Assembly (NCBI RefSeq): GCF_009649745.1
Contig: NZ_WJNG01000011.1
Coordinates: 62,001-126,000 of the forward strand
Reading direction: 5' to 3'
DNA from: Aquibacillus halophilus
GTDB lineage: Bacteria > Bacillota > Bacilli > Bacillales > Amphibacillaceae
DNA: 64,000 nucleotides
The notes beneath the pieces were generated by a model that was not told where the DNA came from, did no database searches, and saw nothing but the letters and a program-made list of their open reading frames with translations. A program made the translations under genes and the position numbers. This document shows, piece after piece, positions 1-8,970 of the stretch. Position 1 is the first letter of the stretch. Every line of letters starts with the position of its first letter.

Positions 1-516
1 TCTACAAACGAAATTGTTAAAAATGCAGGAATCTCTAAAGGATTGCTCTTTCATTACTTTCAAAACAAGAAACAATTGAACATTTTTTTGTTTGAATACT
101 CTGTGGAAATGATGATGGATGAATTTTTCGGAGAAATGGACCTTTTAGAAAAAGATGTCTTAAAGAGGTATGTTCAAATCACAAGATTAAAATTAAATCT
201 ATTCAAAAAGTATCCGAGCATGTTTGATTTTATAACAAACGCCATTCAGGATGAGTCAGTTAAAGAACAAACAAAACTAAAAGAAACAATAGAGAGTGCC
301 TACCACAAAGTCTTTGATGGAATTGATTATTCCCTTTTCAAGGAGGGCGTCGATATTCAAAAGGCATTGCAGGTAATTATTTGGACATTCCAAGGCTTTG
401 GAGAACAAGAACAAGAAAACATGAAAGAGTTAGATATAACTGAGTACGATATTGATAAAATTGTCGAAGATATGAATCCCTATATTGAGTTATTACGTGA
501 TGCATTCTATCAATAG
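1..516 (+). CDS. TetR/AcrR family transcriptional regulator, 5' end cut by window edge
   Basis: The reading frame is open from base 1, so the N-terminus lies outside the window. The first visible residues (STNEIVKNAGISKGLLFHYF) are the second and third helices of a TetR-type helix-turn-helix, a DNA-binding domain that normally occupies residues 10-55. The remaining ~150 residues are the helical, ligand-sensing C-terminal domain. It is followed after about 50 bases by an ABC exporter on the same strand (567-3068), so it probably regulates that exporter and itself. The inducer cannot be inferred. The TetR assignment is firm; the regulatory target is inference from position. Confidence 0.85.
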   Translation, partial: STNEIVKNAGISKGLLFHYFQNKKQLNIFLFEYSVEMMMDEFFGEMDLLEKDVLKRYVQITRLKLNLFKKYPSMFDFITNAIQDESVKEQTKLKETIESAYHKVFDGIDYSLFKEGVDIQKALQVIIWTFQGFGEQEQENMKELDITEYDIDKIVEDMNPYIELLRDAFYQ

Positions 517-566
517 GATGGAATCATTGCCCTAGTTAGAAAAAATAGATGACGGAGGGGAAAGAC

Positions 567-1460
567 ATGAATGTAATTGAAATTAAGAATCTAACGAAGA
601 AATACGGAAAGGCACGGGGAATTAGTGATGTAAGCCTGACTGTCGAGGAAGGTGAAATCTTTGGTTTTATTGGGCCTAATGGAGCTGGTAAATCCACAAC
701 AATTCGAACCTTATTAACTCTCATCTATCCCACGAGTGGAAGCGCTACTGTTTTCGGAAAAGATTTCATAAAAGAAGCTCCAGAAATCAAAAAAGAAATA
801 GGGTACCTGCCATCAGAAGTTTTTTATTACGATAATATGAAGGTAATCGATTTGTTAAAGTATTCCGCTAGTTTTTACAAAAAGGATTGTAGTAACCGGA
901 TTAATGAGCTAGCTGAACGTATGGATTTGGATTTAAACAAAAAAATTGATGATTTGTCCTTTGGTAACAAAAAGAAGGTAGGGATTGTACAAGGACTACT
1001 GCACACTCCCAAACTGATTATATTAGATGAACCAACTAGTGGACTAGATCCACTTATGCAGCAAACCTTTTTTGAATTACTTAAGGAGGAAAATCAAAAG
1101 GGTGCCACGATTTTATTTTCTTCTCATATTTTAAGTGAAGTGCAACGGTTATGTGATCGTGTAGCTATCATAAAAGAAGGTAAAATCATTAAGGTAGAAA
1201 AGATTAGTACGCTTAAAGAAAGTAATTATAAGAAATTTAGAATAGAGACCAAATCAGAAATTAACAAACAAATCTTTGCACTAGATGGAATTAAGGATAT
1301 TGAGGTAGATGATCATGTCATTCGTTTTCTGTTTAAAGGGGACTTAAATCCTATTATGGATAAAATTGCTGAGCTAGATATCACAAACCTTTGGGTAGAA
1401 GAACCGGATTTAGAAGAGATCTTTATGCATTACTATGAGAAGGAGGATAAGGACAGATGA
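567..1460 (+). CDS. ABC transporter ATP-binding protein (drug/bacitracin-type exporter)
   Basis: Cytoplasmic ATPase subunit that would power the two permeases encoded next to it. Walker A GPNGAGKST lies near residues 36-44. Walker B ends in LDEP near 153-156 and is followed by the D-loop TSGLDP, with an H-loop SSHILSE. The signature loop is degenerate, LSFGN in place of LSGGQ, which is common in ABC-2 exporters of the CcmA/BcrA kind. The start is set at 567 because a strong GGAGGGG lies 6-7 bases upstream; an ATG at 549 in the same frame has no ribosome site. Its stop overlaps the next start (ATGA), so the genes are translationally coupled. The substrate is unknown. Confidence 0.9.
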   Translation: MNVIEIKNLTKKYGKARGISDVSLTVEEGEIFGFIGPNGAGKSTTIRTLLTLIYPTSGSATVFGKDFIKEAPEIKKEIGYLPSEVFYYDNMKVIDLLKYSASFYKKDCSNRINELAERMDLDLNKKIDDLSFGNKKKVGIVQGLLHTPKLIILDEPTSGLDPLMQQTFFELLKEENQKGATILFSSHILSEVQRLCDRVAIIKEGKIIKVEKISTLKESNYKKFRIETKSEINKQIFALDGIKDIEVDDHVIRFLFKGDLNPIMDKIAELDITNLWVEEPDLEEIFMHYYEKEDKDR

Positions 1461-2254
1461 ACATGTATTGGCATGAACTAAAAGCGACTCGCAAGTCAAC
1501 CATCATTTGGACACTATCCATAACGCTATTAATTATCTTTTTCATGTCTATGTATCCAACATTCTCGAAAGAAGCTGAAAGCCTTAGGAAGATGTTAGAA
1601 GGGTTTCCAGATGCACTGCTTAAGGCAATGAATTTTGATATGGACACTTTTACTTCTATTTTGGGATTCTATTCTTACATTTTTTTATATATTTTACTCT
1701 GCGGTGCAATTCAAGCGATGATATTAGGAATCGGCATCTTATCAAAAGAAGTCCGGGAAAAAACTGCGGATTTTTTATTAACTAAACCAGTGACAAGACA
1801 ACAAATTTTGACGTCAAAATTACTAGCAGCACTAACATCTATTGTTAGTACTAATATAGGTTATTTAATAACTGTCTTAGCTATGGCATCCATCGTTGAA
1901 CCTAATAGTTTTGATCAAAAGCTTCTTTTGATGATTTCAATTACTTTGCTATTCATCCAAGTGGTTTTTTTAGCAATTGGCATTAGTATGTCTGTACTTG
2001 TGCCTAAAATTAAATCCGTTCTCCCTATCTCATTAGGAACAGTATTTGGCTTCTTTATAGTCAGTATGTTTGCATCGAGCATCGGAGATGAAAAGTTCCG
2101 ATACATTACACCTTTTCAATACTTTGATGCCCCCTATATTTTGCAAAATCAAGCCTATGATCTAACTTTTGTCGTTTTGAGTATTGTACTAGTGTCTGTT
2201 TTAACTGCAGCCAGTTACATCATTTATGTAAGGAAAGACATTCACGCTGTTTAA
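1457..2254 (+). CDS. ABC-2 type exporter permease, first of two
   Basis: A 265-residue integral membrane protein. A hydrophobic helix lies near residues 18-32, and a central block of about five helices is followed by a last helix before the C-terminal IYVRKDIHAV. The segment EVREKTADFLLTKPVTRQQI is the cytoplasmic motif typical of ABC-2 permeases that pair with a CcmA-like ATPase. It overlaps the ATPase gene by four bases and is followed 7-13 bases later by a paralogous permease with the same ending (KKDLHV). The two probably form a heterodimeric membrane channel. Substrate unknown. Confidence 0.85.
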   Translation: MNMYWHELKATRKSTIIWTLSITLLIIFFMSMYPTFSKEAESLRKMLEGFPDALLKAMNFDMDTFTSILGFYSYIFLYILLCGAIQAMILGIGILSKEVREKTADFLLTKPVTRQQILTSKLLAALTSIVSTNIGYLITVLAMASIVEPNSFDQKLLLMISITLLFIQVVFLAIGISMSVLVPKIKSVLPISLGTVFGFFIVSMFASSIGDEKFRYITPFQYFDAPYILQNQAYDLTFVVLSIVLVSVLTAASYIIYVRKDIHAV

Positions 2255-2267
2255 AGGAGGGATGAAA

Positions 2268-3068
2268 TTGAACATTGTTAATCGAGAGCTAAAAGCCCAT
2301 CGAAAATCATTGGTTATTTGGTCTTTCGGAATTATCGCTATTATTGCAAGCGGTATGTCCAAATACGCTGGCATGGAGTCCTCTGGGCAGTCAATCAATA
2401 AATTAATGGGAGATATGCCTAAAATCATGCAGGCGATTATGGGAACAGGTTCCCTAGATTTAACAACACCGTTAGGCTTTTATGGTGTCCTCTACTTGTA
2501 TTTAGTCATTATGTTAACGATTCATGCTGCTATGTTAGGTGCTACTATCGTTGCTAAGGAAGAACGAGACAAAACAGTTGAATTTCTGATTGCTAAACCA
2601 ATCACTCGGACCTATATTATTACTTCAAAATTAATTGCATCTATTATCCAAATACTAGTGTTAAATATCATTTCACTAATCTTTTCCATTATTTTTGTTG
2701 CTAGGTATAGTGACATGGATGTGATTTTGCAAGATATAGTGATTTTAACATCTGGTCTGTTGCTATTGCAGTTTATTTTTTTGACAGTCGGTTCTGGAAT
2801 TGCTGCTGCATCAAAAAAACAGCCGAAATCAGCGCCAACAATAGCTGCCGCGATACTTTTATTCACTTTCTTATTGTCGATTGGGGTGGATATGAATGAA
2901 AATCTAGGAGCACTCAAATTTTTTACTCCCTTTAAGTATGTTGTTGCAGATAAAATCCTTAATGGGCATGGCATTGATCCAATTTCCATCGTATTATCCT
3001 TTGTAATCATTATTGGAATGTTAGCCGTTACTTATATTTTCTATAATAAGAAAGACCTTCACGTTTGA
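2268..3068 (+). CDS. ABC-2 type exporter permease, second of two
   Basis: Paralogue of the preceding permease: same length, same motif (KEERDKTVEFLIAKPITRTY) and a similar C-terminus, so the pair arose by duplication. It has an N-terminal helix, a charged loop and about five more helices. Start choice: AAAGGAGGG at 2253-2261 abuts an ATG at 2262, leaving almost no spacing, whereas a TTG at 2268 has about seven bases. I therefore prefer TTG; the ATG would add two residues. Last gene of the TetR-ABC unit, ending before a bidirectional terminator. Confidence 0.83.
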   Translation: MNIVNRELKAHRKSLVIWSFGIIAIIASGMSKYAGMESSGQSINKLMGDMPKIMQAIMGTGSLDLTTPLGFYGVLYLYLVIMLTIHAAMLGATIVAKEERDKTVEFLIAKPITRTYIITSKLIASIIQILVLNIISLIFSIIFVARYSDMDVILQDIVILTSGLLLLQFIFLTVGSGIAAASKKQPKSAPTIAAAILLFTFLLSIGVDMNENLGALKFFTPFKYVVADKILNGHGIDPISIVLSFVIIIGMLAVTYIFYNKKDLHV

Positions 3069-3076
3069 TTGAAAAA

Positions 3077-3115
3077 ATGAGGATGACCTGCTTCGATTTA
3101 GCAAGTCACCCTCAT
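3077..3115 (-). terminator. Intrinsic terminator between convergent genes
   Basis: A stem (ATGAGGRTGAC paired with GTCACCCTCAT) with a short loop sits between the stops of the ABC permease and the zinc-finger gene. Read on the minus strand it is followed by a run of six T, so it mainly ends the minus-strand transcript; the plus-strand T run is weaker. Confidence 0.75.
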
Positions 3116-3125
3116 GTGAATTTTG

Positions 3126-3836
3126 TTAGAAATTTTGATCGTATAAAATTGAACTCACTTCATTTTCATCTAGATAGGATTCATAATCTTCATGGTTCTC
3201 ATTGACACCAATGTAATTACCTTCCATATCAACTAATAAGAAGCCTTCAATTTCTTCTGCACTACCAACTAATTCATCCGAATTGAAGAACATATCCTGA
3301 TAATCTTTTTCGGTATCATAAAAATCTGATGGACCGTCTGAAGAACCGAACTTTTCTACGCGTTGCCATGAGTCCTCTGCATCAAAAACAGTCGATTCTT
3401 CTTCATCTACTTCGGTTTCCATTTCATTTACACTTGAATGAATCACATCTTCTTCTACCGAACGAACCTTATCGATATCATGTTCTACATGGTCAATGCA
3501 ACGTCTTGTGGTAGGCATTGCGAGAAGTCGTTCCGCTGAGATCTCCACACCACATTCCTCACACTTCCCGTAGGTTCCCTCTTCAATTGCCTGTAGCGCA
3601 ACAGTAATATCTTTTAACTCACGTTCTGCATGTTCATTTAATGCAATATCCTTTTCTCTCTCATATAGCTCAGTACCGTGATCACCCGGGTGATTATCAT
3701 AATTAGAAAGCTCACCCATGGATTCTTTTATTAATTCATAGTCTAAACCAAAATGGTCCTCTAGGTGTTTGTTTACTTCCTTCTTCCGCTCCATTAGATC
3801 CTGTTTGCATTCATTTACTTGCTGATTATTTATCAC
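3126..3836 (-). CDS. TraR/DksA-family C4-type zinc finger protein (YteA-like)
   Basis: A 236-residue acidic protein. The N-terminal part is a helical coiled-coil-like region (residues 1-80). A zinc-finger motif CEECG...RLLAMPTTRRCIDH near residues 95-118 matches the DksA/TraR finger, except that the last ligand position is His rather than Cys. The extended acidic C-terminus is typical of the Bacillus YteA group, which has been linked to sporulation or general stress; that role is family knowledge and not shown here. It probably acts in the cytoplasm, possibly at RNA polymerase. Its start at 3836 follows an AGGAGGCGATT ribosome site. Confidence 0.82.
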   Translation of the reverse strand: MINNQQVNECKQDLMERKKEVNKHLEDHFGLDYELIKESMGELSNYDNHPGDHGTELYEREKDIALNEHAERELKDITVALQAIEEGTYGKCEECGVEISAERLLAMPTTRRCIDHVEHDIDKVRSVEEDVIHSSVNEMETEVDEEESTVFDAEDSWQRVEKFGSSDGPSDFYDTEKDYQDMFFNSDELVGSAEEIEGFLLVDMEGNYIGVNENHEDYESYLDENEVSSILYDQNF

Positions 3837-3940
3837 TACTAATCGCCTCCTGACACTGTGTCTTAGTGGGGCATTTATAGTATAACCGTAATTTACTTCA
3901 CAACCGGATTAGTTATTGGAAGTTTAGGAAACAGTTTCGA

Positions 3941-4414
3941 TCACTTATCTAATATTTTCTCCTCTACCTTTAAAATCATATCTACGTGAGGAATGTTATC
4001 CTCTAAATACACTTCTGAAATTTCTTTGAAGCCTAAGGAACCGTAAAATTTACGAAGATACTCCTGTCCATGTATTTTAATTTCATTCTCTTTCCATTCG
4101 TCCAAAATAACTTCTATTGATTTTTTCATCAACTTTTTTGCATAATCTTTACCACGATGGTGTTTATCTACTAGTACTCGCCCAATCGAAGCTTGATCAT
4201 AAATATTCTCTTTAGGTATTAACCTAGAATAGGCTACAATTATTCCTTCTTTTTCTGAAAATAAATGTAAAGACACTTGGTCATGGTTGTCCAATTCTGG
4301 GTAGGGACAGTTTTGCTCAACTACAAAAACATCCACTCTCGCTTTCATTATTTTATATAACTCAGTTGTAGTTAATTCATTAAATTTTTTCAGTTGCCAT
4401 TCCACATTGATCAC
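3941..4414 (-). CDS. GNAT family N-acetyltransferase, ElaA-type
   Basis: A 157-residue single-domain protein. The start (WQLKKFNELTTTELYKIMKA) followed by RVDVFVVEQNCPYPELD is the hallmark of the ElaA group of GNAT acetyltransferases. The acetyl-CoA loop motif lies in IGRVLVDKHHRGKDYAKKLM, with the pattern R-x-x-x-G-x-x near residues 87-98. Members transfer an acetyl group from acetyl-CoA to an amine, but the ElaA substrate is not established. Single gene, transcribed toward the yteA-like gene. Confidence 0.85.
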   Translation of the reverse strand: MINVEWQLKKFNELTTTELYKIMKARVDVFVVEQNCPYPELDNHDQVSLHLFSEKEGIIVAYSRLIPKENIYDQASIGRVLVDKHHRGKDYAKKLMKKSIEVILDEWKENEIKIHGQEYLRKFYGSLGFKEISEVYLEDNIPHVDMILKVEEKILDK

Positions 4415-4542
4415 CCTTAATCCATTTTTTGAAATATCTTTTATCTTACTGGAAATGGACTATTTTAATAAATAAATATGCCTACCGATTTTCGCTAACA
4501 AATGATATATTTTGTAAAAAGCAACTTTAATTGGAGGTATTT

Positions 4543-5208
4543 ATGAACAAAGATTCCTATCTTTTCCTATTTGGCGGAAATCCATCACAGGAGGAGGCAT
4601 CGGTTGCTTTCGCAAAAAAAGCAGGTGGGGCTCAAGCTAAAATAGCATTATTACTAATTTATCGTGATGGGTGGCAAGAATACTTACCAAGATATACAAA
4701 GTATTGGATTGAAGACGGAGTGAAAGATAAAAATATTCACGTTATAATATCCGATCAAAACGGAAAGATTGATTATAGTTACGCCAAAGAAGTTATTCAA
4801 TCTTCTACTGGTATTTTTATCGGTGGTGGCCACACGGAAACATATCATGCAATTTACACGAGTGAACCATTCAAAAGTCTTATCCAAAATAAATATAATA
4901 GTGGAGTACCGATAGCCGGGAACTCTGCAGGTGCACTTCTTTCAACGACTACCGTTCTCTTATCACCGATTGATACAAACAATGAAAAAGCTATGATAAT
5001 AAATGGATTAGGTCTACTTTCTAATGTACTGATTAGTGTACACTACACCAAATGGAATGATGCTGAAAACCTAAAAAAAGGACTGCTTAAAACAGGTATT
5101 AAGATTGGTTACGGAATCGATGACCAAGCTTGCTTAATATTTAAAAATAACAAGGTTCATTCTTATTTAGGTGAAGAACATGTACATATACTAGAAATTG
5201 AAGAGTAG
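4543..5208 (+). CDS. Peptidase S51 (dipeptidase E / cyanophycinase-like) family protein
   Basis: About 221 residues. The nucleophile elbow GNSAGA (Ser in the middle) near residue 130 and an upstream GGGHTETY loop place it in the S51 class-I-amidotransferase-like fold shared by dipeptidase E and cyanophycinase. This fold uses a Ser-His-Glu/Asp triad. There is no signal peptide, so it is cytoplasmic. The start is the ATG at 4543 behind GGAGGT; a TTG at 4531 overlaps that site and is not credible. The substrate, such as Asp-X dipeptides, cannot be read from sequence. Convergent with nrdB, sharing a hairpin that includes its stop codon. Confidence 0.8.
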   Translation: MNKDSYLFLFGGNPSQEEASVAFAKKAGGAQAKIALLLIYRDGWQEYLPRYTKYWIEDGVKDKNIHVIISDQNGKIDYSYAKEVIQSSTGIFIGGGHTETYHAIYTSEPFKSLIQNKYNSGVPIAGNSAGALLSTTTVLLSPIDTNNEKAMIINGLGLLSNVLISVHYTKWNDAENLKKGLLKTGIKIGYGIDDQACLIFKNNKVHSYLGEEHVHILEIEE

Positions 5209-5237
5209 GGGTATCTGATAAGACACCCCTACTCTTC
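5200..5237. terminator. Hairpin between convergent S51 peptidase and nrdB genes
   Basis: A perfect 13-bp stem (GAAGAGTAGGGGT and its complement) with a 12-base loop. It contains the stop codon of the plus-strand gene and ends one base before the nrdB stop. No strong T run follows on either side, so it may act as a bidirectional terminator or a 3'-end stabiliser. Confidence 0.55.
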
Positions 5238-5238
5238 C

Positions 5239-6282
5239 TCACAAATCATCAAATCCGTTATCTGTGTTGTTTACTTTTGTATATTGTCTTGATTTTTGTT
5301 CAAAGAAATCTGATTTTCCTAAGTCGACTTCTTCGTAAGCCTTGATCCAACGTAAGGGATTTTTGTTTATTTCCGGATAAAGCTTTTCATATCCTAACTG
5401 CTTGCAGCGTGTGTTAGCTGTGAACTTTATATAGTTTTCGACATCTTGTAAAAGGATACCATCAATTTTGTTACCGATGATATGTCTTGCCCAATCAATT
5501 TCTAACTCTGAAGCTTGTTTAAATGTATCATAGACAAAGGTTTCTAATTCATCTGTATTATATTCTGGGTTCTCCGCTAATACCTCTTTATAAATTCGCA
5601 CAAATAGATCCACATGGAGCTGCTCATCGCGATTAATGTAGTTAATCATTGTTGATGTTCCTACCATTTTTTGATTTCTGGCCAAGTGATAGAAGAAAGC
5701 AAAACCAGAATAGAAGAACAAACCCTCTAAAATAACATCAAAGACACATGATTTTAACAAGTTTTCAATTGTTGGTTGATCGCCGAATGCTTCATATCCA
5801 TCCGTAACAAACTCATTTCTTTTTTGGAGGATTGGTTCTGTCCTCCAAAAATCAAATACCTGATCCTGTTTTTGTTTTGAAACTAAAGTCGATAAGATAT
5901 AGGAATACGAGTGGTTATGAATGACTTCTTGTTGGGCAAGTATAATCATTAATGCATTTAGACTGGAGTCTGTTAAATAGTCAGCAACTTTACCAGCATA
6001 ATCAGTCTGGACGCTATCGAGTAATGCTAGCAACCCGATAATTTTAAGAAATGCGTCTTCCTCATCTTTTGAGAGTTCCGGAAACTGCCTCATATCCTGT
6101 GACATATTTATTTCGAACGGAGTCCAGAAATTAGATAACATCTTTTTATATTTGGGATAAGCCCAAGGAAATCGTACATCATCCCAATTCAACACATTTG
6201 AGCTCTGCCCATTTATTATTCCGGTTGATTTATTTGGGGCATCTTTGTCCATCAGCTTCCGCTTGTTTAAAGTTGTTGACAT
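5239..6282 (-). CDS. nrdB: Ribonucleoside-diphosphate reductase, small (beta) subunit, class I
   Basis: About 347 residues. It houses the diiron/dimanganese-tyrosyl cofactor that generates the radical used by NrdA to make deoxyribonucleotides. All expected ligands are visible: Asp in LLDSVQ, Glu and His in QEVIHNHSY, Glu in LEGLFFY, and Glu/His in RDEQLH. The Tyr of HNHSY is the radical residue. The start is set at 6282 (MSTTLNK), 16 bases after the nrdA stop and behind AAAGGACGG; an ATG at 6324 would overlap the end of nrdA. Co-transcribed with nrdA, so it is under the same B12 leader. Confidence 0.93.
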   Translation of the reverse strand: MSTTLNKRKLMDKDAPNKSTGIINGQSSNVLNWDDVRFPWAYPKYKKMLSNFWTPFEINMSQDMRQFPELSKDEEDAFLKIIGLLALLDSVQTDYAGKVADYLTDSSLNALMIILAQQEVIHNHSYSYILSTLVSKQKQDQVFDFWRTEPILQKRNEFVTDGYEAFGDQPTIENLLKSCVFDVILEGLFFYSGFAFFYHLARNQKMVGTSTMINYINRDEQLHVDLFVRIYKEVLAENPEYNTDELETFVYDTFKQASELEIDWARHIIGNKIDGILLQDVENYIKFTANTRCKQLGYEKLYPEINKNPLRWIKAYEEVDLGKSDFFEQKSRQYTKVNNTDNGFDDL

Positions 6283-6298
6283 TTTATCCGTCCTTTCT

Positions 6299-8548
6299 TT
6301 AGCTTGAACACGATTCACAATCAATTAAATCAGAAGAGGTGGACCGTAAATAATACGTTGTTTTCAGCCCGGATTTCCAAGCATCTAAATGAAGATTTAA
6401 TAACTCTCTTGCTTGGACTGTATTAGGTACATACATATTAAAAGAAATACTTTGATCAATATGCTTTTGTCTAGCAGCATTTTGTTTAATACTCCAGTGC
6501 TGATCGATAAAGTAAGCTGATTTATAATACCAAGTTGTTTCCGAATTTAAATCTGGAGCAGTTACTGGAATCTTATAGTCCTTTTTCTCTTCAGAATAAA
6601 ACTTTTGAAAAATCGGATCAATACTAGCAGTGCTTCCGGCGATAAGAGACGTAGATGAATTTGGTGCTACAGCCATTAAGTAACTATTTCTAATTCCAAA
6701 TGTTCCTACTTCTTCTTTTAATCGATTCCATGGTAGTTGAGACTCACCGGTTGTATAACCTTTTTGTTCAAAATAACTACCCGATTGCCAATCAGAACCT
6801 TCAAAAGCCTCACAAGACCCTTTTTCCTTTGCTAGCTTCATACTTGATTCAATCGTTAGGAAAGCAATTTTTTCATAAAGTTCATCTGCATATTCAACCG
6901 CTTCATCACTCTCCCACCTAATTTTCTTAAGTGCGAGCAAATGGTGCCATCCAAACGTTCCAAGGCCAACAGCTCGATACTTTTGATTGGTTATCTGAGC
7001 TTGAAGAACAGGAATTGTGTTTAAGTCGATTACATTATCCAGCATTCTTACTTGGATGGGTATTAGTCTTTCTAAAACTTCATCCATAACCGCATTCCCT
7101 AAGTGAATTGACGATAAATTACATACAACAAAGTCACCCGGTTGCTTATTAATTACTATTTTTCCATCTACAGTTAACTGTTCTGTTACATAAGTCGGAC
7201 TTTGATTTTGAGTAATTTCAGTACATAAATTACTTGAGTAAATCATCCCTAAGTGGCTATTAGGATTATGGCGATTTACTTGGTCGCGATAAAACATAAA
7301 CGGACCACCTGTTTCTAGTTGACTTTTTAAAATTCGTTTCATGATGTCAATTGCCGGTACTTCTTCCTTTGATAAATCCGGGTGGTTAACACATTCCCAA
7401 TATTTTTTTCTAAAGCTTCCATCACCCTTAGTCTCATCATAATAGTCCTCTAATGAGTAACCCATAACACTTCTTATTTCGTGTGGATCAAACAAGAACC
7501 AACTTTGTCTATCCTCTAACTGTTCCATAAATAGATCAGGCAGACAGATTCCAGTAAACAAGTCGTGGGTGCGATATCGTTCATCCCCATTGTTTAACTT
7601 AGCATCTAGGAATGAAGAAATATCTTTATGCCAAATATCTAGATATACACATATAGCACCTTTTCTTTGGCCAAGTTGGTCAACACTAACAGCAGTGTTA
7701 TTTAATTGCTTCATCCAAGGTAAAACTCCAGAAGAAGCACCACTAAAACCTTTGATTGAACTGCCTCTGCTCCTTATTTTCCCTAGATATACTCCAATTC
7801 CTCCACCATTCTTAGACAAGTTTGCGATATCTGTATTGCTGTCAAAAATACCTTGCAGGCTATCATCCACAGTGTCAATAAAACAGCTAGAAAGTTGTCC
7901 ATAGCTTTTCCCAGCATTGGATAATGTAGGTGTCGCAACGGTCATATATAAGTTGCTTAATGCCCAGTAAGCTTCTTTAACAAGTTCTTGACGCTTATCT
8001 TTTGTCTCATTTTTCATCAATGACATTGCAATAATCATAAAACGCTCTTGAGGAAGCTCATAAACCTGTTTCTGATAACCTTTTGCAATGTACCGATCAG
8101 CTAATGTACGCAAACCAATATATGTAAACAGTTCATCTTTTTTAGGATCGATCGTTTTTCCCAATTCATTAATTTCTTCCTGGCTATACGATTCTAGAAG
8201 AGCCGTATTATAAATACCAATGGAAGTGAGGGTTTGTACTAGTTGATAAAACGGGCCGTATTTTTCAGTAAAGTCGTATTTTCTTTGTTGTGATGCATCA
8301 TAGTAAAGTAGTTCAAGGTAAAGTGATGAGGCAACATATGTCCAGTTAGGCTCATTTTCGTCGAGAAGGGAAAGTGCTTCAAGAATTAATTGATACACCC
8401 ATTCTTTTTCGTCCAGCCAAGGTTTTTGCTGAAGTAGTGTATCCCCATATTGGAGCAAAGGGTCCACATCAAACTCCTCAAACTTCTGAACTAATCTTTC
8501 TAATACCTGTGATTTCCAATCGATTGTTTTCGTTTGCATCTCTAGCAC
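6299..8548 (-). CDS. nrdA: Ribonucleoside-diphosphate reductase, large (alpha) subunit, class I
   Basis: 749 residues, the catalytic subunit reducing ribonucleoside diphosphates. Visible active-site elements are SSCFIDT (first redox Cys), NLCTEI (thiyl-radical Cys with Asn and Glu), VVCNLSS (second redox Cys) and the C-terminal CESCSS pair that exchanges with thioredoxin. The N-terminus lacks the VxKRDG strand of the ATP-cone; only a segment resembling the cone's second half is present. The GTG start at 8548 lies 8-9 bases after AGGGAGG. The gene is preceded by a terminator and a cobalamin riboswitch, so B12 should switch it off. No nrdI or nrdH lies nearby. Confidence 0.95.
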   Translation of the reverse strand: MLEMQTKTIDWKSQVLERLVQKFEEFDVDPLLQYGDTLLQQKPWLDEKEWVYQLILEALSLLDENEPNWTYVASSLYLELLYYDASQQRKYDFTEKYGPFYQLVQTLTSIGIYNTALLESYSQEEINELGKTIDPKKDELFTYIGLRTLADRYIAKGYQKQVYELPQERFMIIAMSLMKNETKDKRQELVKEAYWALSNLYMTVATPTLSNAGKSYGQLSSCFIDTVDDSLQGIFDSNTDIANLSKNGGGIGVYLGKIRSRGSSIKGFSGASSGVLPWMKQLNNTAVSVDQLGQRKGAICVYLDIWHKDISSFLDAKLNNGDERYRTHDLFTGICLPDLFMEQLEDRQSWFLFDPHEIRSVMGYSLEDYYDETKGDGSFRKKYWECVNHPDLSKEEVPAIDIMKRILKSQLETGGPFMFYRDQVNRHNPNSHLGMIYSSNLCTEITQNQSPTYVTEQLTVDGKIVINKQPGDFVVCNLSSIHLGNAVMDEVLERLIPIQVRMLDNVIDLNTIPVLQAQITNQKYRAVGLGTFGWHHLLALKKIRWESDEAVEYADELYEKIAFLTIESSMKLAKEKGSCEAFEGSDWQSGSYFEQKGYTTGESQLPWNRLKEEVGTFGIRNSYLMAVAPNSSTSLIAGSTASIDPIFQKFYSEEKKDYKIPVTAPDLNSETTWYYKSAYFIDQHWSIKQNAARQKHIDQSISFNMYVPNTVQARELLNLHLDAWKSGLKTTYYLRSTSSDLIDCESCSS

Positions 8549-8601
8549 TTTTATCTTCCTCCCTTGTGTTTTTAAAAAAACTAAAATAATTTACAAAAAA
8601 A

Positions 8602-8633
8602 TACAAAAAAACCGCTCACGATGACATGAGCGG
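8602..8633 (-). terminator. Intrinsic terminator in the nrdAB leader
   Basis: On the minus strand, CCGCTCA and TGAGCGG form a stem with an 8-base loop, followed directly by a run of seven T. It lies about 50 bases upstream of the nrdA start and downstream of the cobalamin aptamer, so it is the likely expression platform through which B12 binding stops transcription. Confidence 0.85.
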
Positions 8634-8791
8634 ACAAAAAACGACAGAAGATCGGCATTAGAATATCCACTAATAACTGATAGCGGATTCACTCTATGTT
8701 TTTTATACTAAGATATTTCTTTTTATCCAGTATAAAAGTACCTATAACTCTATCGTTTCTCCGTCTCAACCCCCGAAGATAAGAAACACTG

Positions 8792-8970
8792 AGTAAATTC
8801 AGGCAGGTCTACTGATTTATGCTTCACCCTACTAGAGCTCCTTCCCAAATTGATGCATAAAAGCAATCAAATTCAGTGGATTTACTCGTTCGTCTACAAT
8901 TACAGTTGCGGGGACAATCTTGGATTTACACCAAGTTCCCTTTTCAGACTAAGAAGTCACCTGAACTTAC
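8792..8970 (-). promoter_or_regulatory. Cobalamin (B12) riboswitch upstream of nrdAB
   Basis: Read on the minus strand, the region has the aptamer core AAAGGGAACTTGGTG, then AAATCC, then GTCCCCGCAACTGT. GGGAAGG and the B12 box (AATCAGTAGACCTGCCTG) follow downstream. The closing P1 helix is perfect over 11 pairs including one wobble: 8960-8970 pairs with 8792-8802. The element lies about 160 bases ahead of the nrdAB leader terminator. Adenosylcobalamin binding is expected to favour termination and repress the B12-independent class I reductase when B12 is available. The recognition rests on conserved core sequences in the right order. Confidence 0.93.
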
